This document shows positions 59,077 to 64,000 of a stretch of 64,000 nucleotides of DNA, one piece after another (position 1 is the stretch's first letter; each line of letters begins with the position of its first letter). The DNA comes from Chelydra serpentina (taxonomy: Eukaryota > Chordata > Testudines > Chelydridae). A program made the position numbers and the translations under genes. The DNA lies in contig JBAIAC010000033.1 of the NCBI GenBank assembly GCA_037349315.1, forward strand, positions 21,532,001 through 21,596,000. The letters are read 5' to 3'. The notes below the pieces were generated by a model. It had not been told where the DNA came from. It saw nothing but the letters and a program-made list of their open reading frames with translations, and did not search any database.

Positions 59077-59089
59077 TTTCATTGGTATA

Positions 59090-61359
59090 TGTACATTGCC
59101 CCAGATTGTCCTCCTCCCCCCTGCCCTGGAGCTGCACCCAGATTTCCCCCTGCAAAAGGGTGGACTATAGGCAGTGGAAGGGCCAGACGGGACTCTCATC
59201 CTTCTCCCCGCCAACCCTGTGGAGCTTAGACAGAAAAGTGGCAACACACCTTTGGGCTATATTACATTTTCCACAGAACACCCCTTGCAAGGTCTCAAGG
59301 GCAGCCACAGCTAAGGGGACCCCAATAGTGCAGTTCTAATGGAATTGCACTGCCAGGGAGAGTGCAGGGGCATAAAGCCAGTGCCGACAGCCTTGGGTCT
59401 GCAAAGACATGGCTTAGGTTTCCGGGGGATCACAGGTACTGTAACAGGCCACATGGAAACAGAACATAAAACTTCATACAAAACACCTCCACTGATGTCG
59501 GTTTTGTCCAGGTTAAATAATTATGGAGATCTTTTCTGAGAAGCTCTAGTGCCCCCATGCTTTGGAGGAGGGACTTGAGATTTGGCAGGACATGGCCTTT
59601 GTTTCAGGAATGTGCCTTTTGCTGTCCCTGTGTAAAATCTACCCAAATCCAGCCAATTTATCAGCCTTTGAAAAAAATCAGTGTCTCCACATACTCAATA
59701 GAGATCTATTAGACCTTCGCAGCTAATTTATGTTCATACTGGGGATGCTCCAGCCAGGGGCTGAGCAGCATTTTCTCTGCAATTGCAGGTCTGGGCTGCT
59801 GCAGGCCAAACAGAACTGAGAGGATGGAGCCTGTCTGTCCTGCTCATGTAACAAAAGACTATCATAATGCCTATGTTGCCTAAAGGGGGCCAAATTAAGG
59901 TTGCAGAGGCAACCTTAATTCTGGCATTTCCTAACTTTTGAGGGCTTGACTTTGCTACTCTAATAATGTTTTTTTGTGTATGCAATAAACATATGCACTT
60001 TAAGTCTGACAGAAAATATTTCCTAATAAGATCTTATACCCCAGAAGATGCCTGCCCATATATCTGCCAATCAAAAAGTTAACCTAGTGTTTTTCCATAT
60101 TTATGCGTTCAATGTCAACCAACTGTTTGAAGGTCAAAGGCATTTAGATATGACATTGTATGAGCAGAGTGTTCTGTCCATTTGATTATATACATGGGAT
60201 ATTAGCATCCTAATCACATTTTCATAAAGCCAGTTGATCAAGCACTATAATCAGCATAGAGTTGACTGTTTGACACAAATGGTCATTATCCTTTTTAAAT
60301 GGAGAATATGAATAAAAGCAACCTACTTGATGTTGAAGTGAGTTACTAGATTTACACAGCGACTGAAAACATGACTAGAAACATGTTATTCCCATGACGT
60401 TCTCTTTCTCCCACACTGACTTTACTGTCAAACAGTAACCCAGATGCTATAAAACATTTACATTTCTATCATGTCACCTGTACTGGGCAGATTTCCCTCT
60501 GGCACAGCGCAGACAGAGCAACATGCAGCCAATGCAGGGAAATGACCTCCAATCAGCCAACCAGAATTTCTAGTAGCCCAATCAGCTGGGAGCTTGGAAG
60601 AATTCTAGCCACCCTAGTAAGGTATTATGTTTCTTTAAAGTTTAAACCACACACTAGTACACCAGGCTAGCACAAGTAGATATCCAAAATCAGATTCTCG
60701 TGGCTTGCTATAAAGCCTAATGAGGTTAACCCTTGCTGGGTACAATGCATTGCAACAGGAGTCTGGAAATCACTAAGAATTCATCTAAAGAATGAAGAAA
60801 GATCAGCATCTTTAATTTAGCTTGGATCTGCAAGTTCTTATCCCTGTGAGCAATTATTACTCAAAAAAGGTGACATCAGTTGGCCTGTAATGCCTGGGGA
60901 CTACTTAAATGAGCCAGTGAGTAAGGGTTTGCAGCTCTTGACCTAAATTCTCAGTGTTAGCAACATGAACATATGCAATGGACAGAGCAAGTGTCTCCAT
61001 GTTCAGATGAATATTCTACTGTATTAGTTATTGATAAAGTGGAACATCCAACTTAATATGGAAAAATTGTGATTGCGTATACATAAGCATGTCTTAGATG
61101 GCTTTGGTAGGATATAATTCGAATATTTACTTTACAAATCTTTAGGCTGCCAGTTTGTGAGAGTTAGTTAAACACTAAACTATAATAGCAAATCAAACCA
61201 CCTGAGAACTTTTAGACTGGAGCTAAGATTCTTGGACTGAAATCTGGAAATTCTCCAGAACAGGGTTTCCAAAAAGCACATTTCAAGGCTGTATAGGGTT
61301 GTGATGATACCTGATTGTTTTAAAGTGGATTTTAGTTCTTGTGAAAGGGATTTGACTGT
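59090..61359. other. gene-free stretch
   Basis: No gene or clear element. A perfect 12-bp-arm palindrome (AATTAAGGTTGC, loop AGAG) lies at 59893-59920. The remainder is A/T-rich. Confidence 0.5.
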
Positions 61360-61720
61360 TTGGAGCTGTAAAATGGGGATAATAGTTACCTCCTATCTGA
61401 GGCTGCTGACATCTAAAATCCAGTGGTGTTTCCTCCTCCCTCCCCCAGATTTCACCTCTGGTAAATCTCATCATCCCCATTTTCCAGATGGAAAGACAGT
61501 GGCTCAGGGAGGTTAATTGCCTTGACTAGGGAGCGCTAATGGATTATACATAGGGATGGAAGCCAGAATTAATCCTTGTTCTGACAAGAAACTTGGACAC
61601 ACACAAATGCTCTGACCTTGTTTCCCCATCTTTATGGGGATAGTGATATTTACCTATCTTGCATGGGTGTCACAAAACCTAACATTTGTAGGGGCTATCT
61701 AAATGTAAATCATTCCAAAG
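61360..61720. mobile_element. MIR/L2-type SINE fragments in both orientations
   Basis: Plus-strand pieces CTGTAAAATGGGGATAATAG (61367-61386) and GTTTCCCCATCTTTATGGGG (61620 region), then GGGCTATCTAAATGTAAAT. Between them is an antisense piece: CATCCCCATTTTCCAGATGG, AAAGACAGTGGCTCAGGGAG, GTTAATTGCCTTGAC. All are standard MIR core and tail words. The arrangement suggests at least two separate old insertions. Confidence 0.65.
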
Positions 61721-64000
61721 GCCAATGAATGGCAGAGAAGAGCTCCCAGCCCTATGCTTTTCTGCTAGACCCCGTTGGTGCTAGGGAGCTCCTACAACTT
61801 TCTCAAGCCACAAGGGTGTGCTTTCTTAGCAACGGTGGCCTTTCAGTTCTTCCGGCAAGATAGCAGAAAATATTTCACATGAAATGTAATCACCATTTAA
61901 AAAGAAATTTGCTCCAATTTCCAGGAAGATTTGAGAACAGGCCAATTTAAAAAGGGGCCTTATCTTTTGCAGGAAATTTTTGCCCAACCATAGTAGCATT
62001 CACATAGATTTACACTTGTGATAAAGACACTTTTTGCTAACTGACATTTGCTCTTTAAAGTAAAGGTAGTTATGGTATTTTTCCCGGTTCCCAGTTTGGT
62101 TTCCTAAAGAAAATATATAACATTGCTTTGTTGAAAGCTAGAGACAGAAACGAAGATTTCTCAGACACAAAGGGAGCGGTACCAGCTGGAGTTACCAGCA
62201 GTAAAGGTAACTATTAGTAACTAGTTCATTTCACAAGTTTCCTCCCTTTGCACTGCTTTAAAAAGGCTGTAATAAACATAAGATTAAAATTCCCAGAGGA
62301 ATATAACGTTATGGTCTGATGACATCTCAGCATGGCACCACCTAATGAACATCTGCTTGAAAGCCAAGCTTACTGGCTTTTATTTTAAATAATTCAAAGG
62401 ACACCTCCCAACCTCAAAACCACATTGGCCTGAAGACTTTTTTACCTGCTATTGTTACACAAAGTTTAAAGCAACTACAAGTGAAAGACAATAACAATTA
62501 AGATGTTTTTTTTTTTTACTTTGTTCCTTTGCTGACACGTTGTAGGCTGTTTCACTCTTCTTGATGTATAATAGAGATGGTCAGAAAATTGTTTCTCCCT
62601 GCAGAAAATGTCTGCTTTACACTGAAAAACAAAAAATGTTTCTGTTTTCAGTTGTTTGGCCTTTTGACTAAAAGGCAAATTTTTCCATGGACAGGAGATA
62701 CTTTTGGAGGGGGGGCGGGGATTGTTGTGTAGAAAAAACACACCATTTTCCATCCAAAATGGTTTAAATTATTATATTTCAGCCAGTGAGTTAATCAGTT
62801 TCCCCTGTTGTCTGAGTGCATCTCTCGGACAGTAACGGGGAGAAAAACCAATTTTAAAAAATGTGATAGCAAACCCACAAGAATTGGGAGAAAGGCTTGC
62901 AGGGAGGTCTGGTACTTGGACAATAAAATACAATGAATGCAATAAAATAAAGAGTTTAAAAAGAGTTCCATGTCTCCTTAGTAGCATACACCCACCCACA
63001 CTGAGCAAGTGCTTTCACAGAGATCTTAGAAATATATTAAAACCACTACTGAGCTGCATATAAATTAGATATTAGAGCCCTTCCCTGCTTATTACACCCA
63101 CAGATATTTGGATACTGAATGACTGGCCTTAACAGTACACAGCTTATTAAATTGACAGCTATAATCAAATTAGTGTTTTCAAATGTTCTAATTTCACACT
63201 GGAGACCCTTTAACTCTGGTTGTCAGTAATGTTGCATGGCATCACCATGCATAGAAAGTGAGTCTGATTTGAACTGATACAGGAGTAACAATCACAGAGA
63301 CATTACAGAATCAGGCAGGCTGAAGACATCATTATAATTTGCTAATTATCTTTTTTAAATGTTACACTCAAAACTCTTGGGTTCCTTGGGTCTGCTTTAG
63401 CTTCAGTAGCTTAACCTGAACTTGGTGATGAGGTGACTGAGCAGAATGAGACATCCTTATTAAACAGAAATTACCTAAGTAAAATTTGCCTAACTGGTCC
63501 CATATGAATATTAGTGCTGATGCTTTTTCAGTCAGTGAGGGGCTCACTTATGGTCTTCAAGGTAAATGAAAATCCATCAAATTTATTACAAACAGACTTG
63601 CATTTTCACTGTAAAAAAGCTACCAAAAACCAGCTAAGAGACTGAAGAAAATTCTCTGCTAAGAAGTAAGTGAATCATAGTAGCTAATAGCAATTTTTCT
63701 CACAGCAGGAAACTGACCTCACATGCGCTCAGGATTATGGCTGTGAGAATTGCTGAAGGAGGCATTTTATTAAAAGGGCAAACGCTAAGGGGCTGCAGAT
63801 CCTATACATGAGACCCTGCCAGAAGGAACGAGGCTCCCTGTGTTTGCAAGGAATATGTTGCATGGAGACATCTTCCTTCCATAGACAGAGCATTTCAAAA
63901 TGCTGTTGGGCCTAGAAAACTGGATAGCAAAAATAGGCTTTACAAATATGTAAACATCTAGAGGGCATGAGCAGCACCTGTAACACTGAAAAGATAGCAA
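61721..64000. other. gene-free stretch
   Basis: No gene is supported to the end of the window. A poly-T run lies near 62505-62518, and a degenerate repeat (AATAGAGATGGTCAGAAAAT) starts near 62569. The minus-strand frame that runs off the end of the window has no recognisable domain. Confidence 0.45.

Overview
The window is vertebrate genomic DNA. It is almost certainly from a turtle, probably a cryptodire. The evidence is a near-complete chicken-repeat-1 (CR1) LINE, several truncated CR1 copies, a tRNA-derived SINE that carries the CR1 3' tail (the layout of the cryptodiran Cry/Pol III SINE), MIR-type SINEs, many hAT-type DNA elements and a Penelope-like repeat. Introns, a CpG-island promoter and AATAAA signals confirm a eukaryote. 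No prokaryotic operons, CRISPR arrays or complete viral genes were seen.

One host gene is recognisable. RAMAC (RNMT-activating mini protein, formerly FAM103A1) lies on the + strand. A GC-rich CpG-island promoter and probable noncoding first exon (about 33.2-33.43 kb) are followed by a 5.1 kb intron. The two coding exons (38555-38721 and 40021-40213) together give an intact 119-residue protein. Most of intron 1 is a very G-rich 47-bp minisatellite of about 4.3 kb (33521-37808). It stays open in several frames and so creates spurious open reading frames of 500-1600 codons on both strands.

Layout. 1-33 kb is gene-free and repeat-dominated: an hAT element with a transposase remnant (1768-3179); antisense CR1 copies, one split by a younger sense CR1 (6.7-9.6 kb); an L1/Tx1-type LINE remnant (11.4-12.3 kb); the CR1-tailed SINE (12396-12580); a tandem array of proline-tRNA-like pseudogenes (12.8-13.3 kb); a small templated CR1 insertion with a 21-bp duplication (14330-14475); the near-complete CR1 (about 14.97-19.51 kb); two nested hAT elements (22301-23192); and an RTE-type LINE remnant (29.56-30.39 kb). 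33-41.5 kb is RAMAC. 43-64 kb is again gene-free and carries small DNA elements (43011, 44069, 47144, 51053, 52410), an hAT element inside a SINE (56695-58027), a Penelope-like inverted repeat with a hammerhead-like core (58868-59076) and MIR fragments.

The transposons form a layered record. CR1 supplied the machinery and the 3' tail used by the SINE, and hAT elements inserted into older SINEs and into each other, leaving 8-bp duplications that can be read directly. The most unusual items are the intron-1 minisatellite, the 21-bp-flanked internal CR1 fragment, the 41-bp hAT-like palindrome, the MITE with an apparent 11-bp duplication, the proline-tRNA-like tandem array and the ribozyme-like Penelope repeat. 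All assignments come from reading the sequence without database searches.
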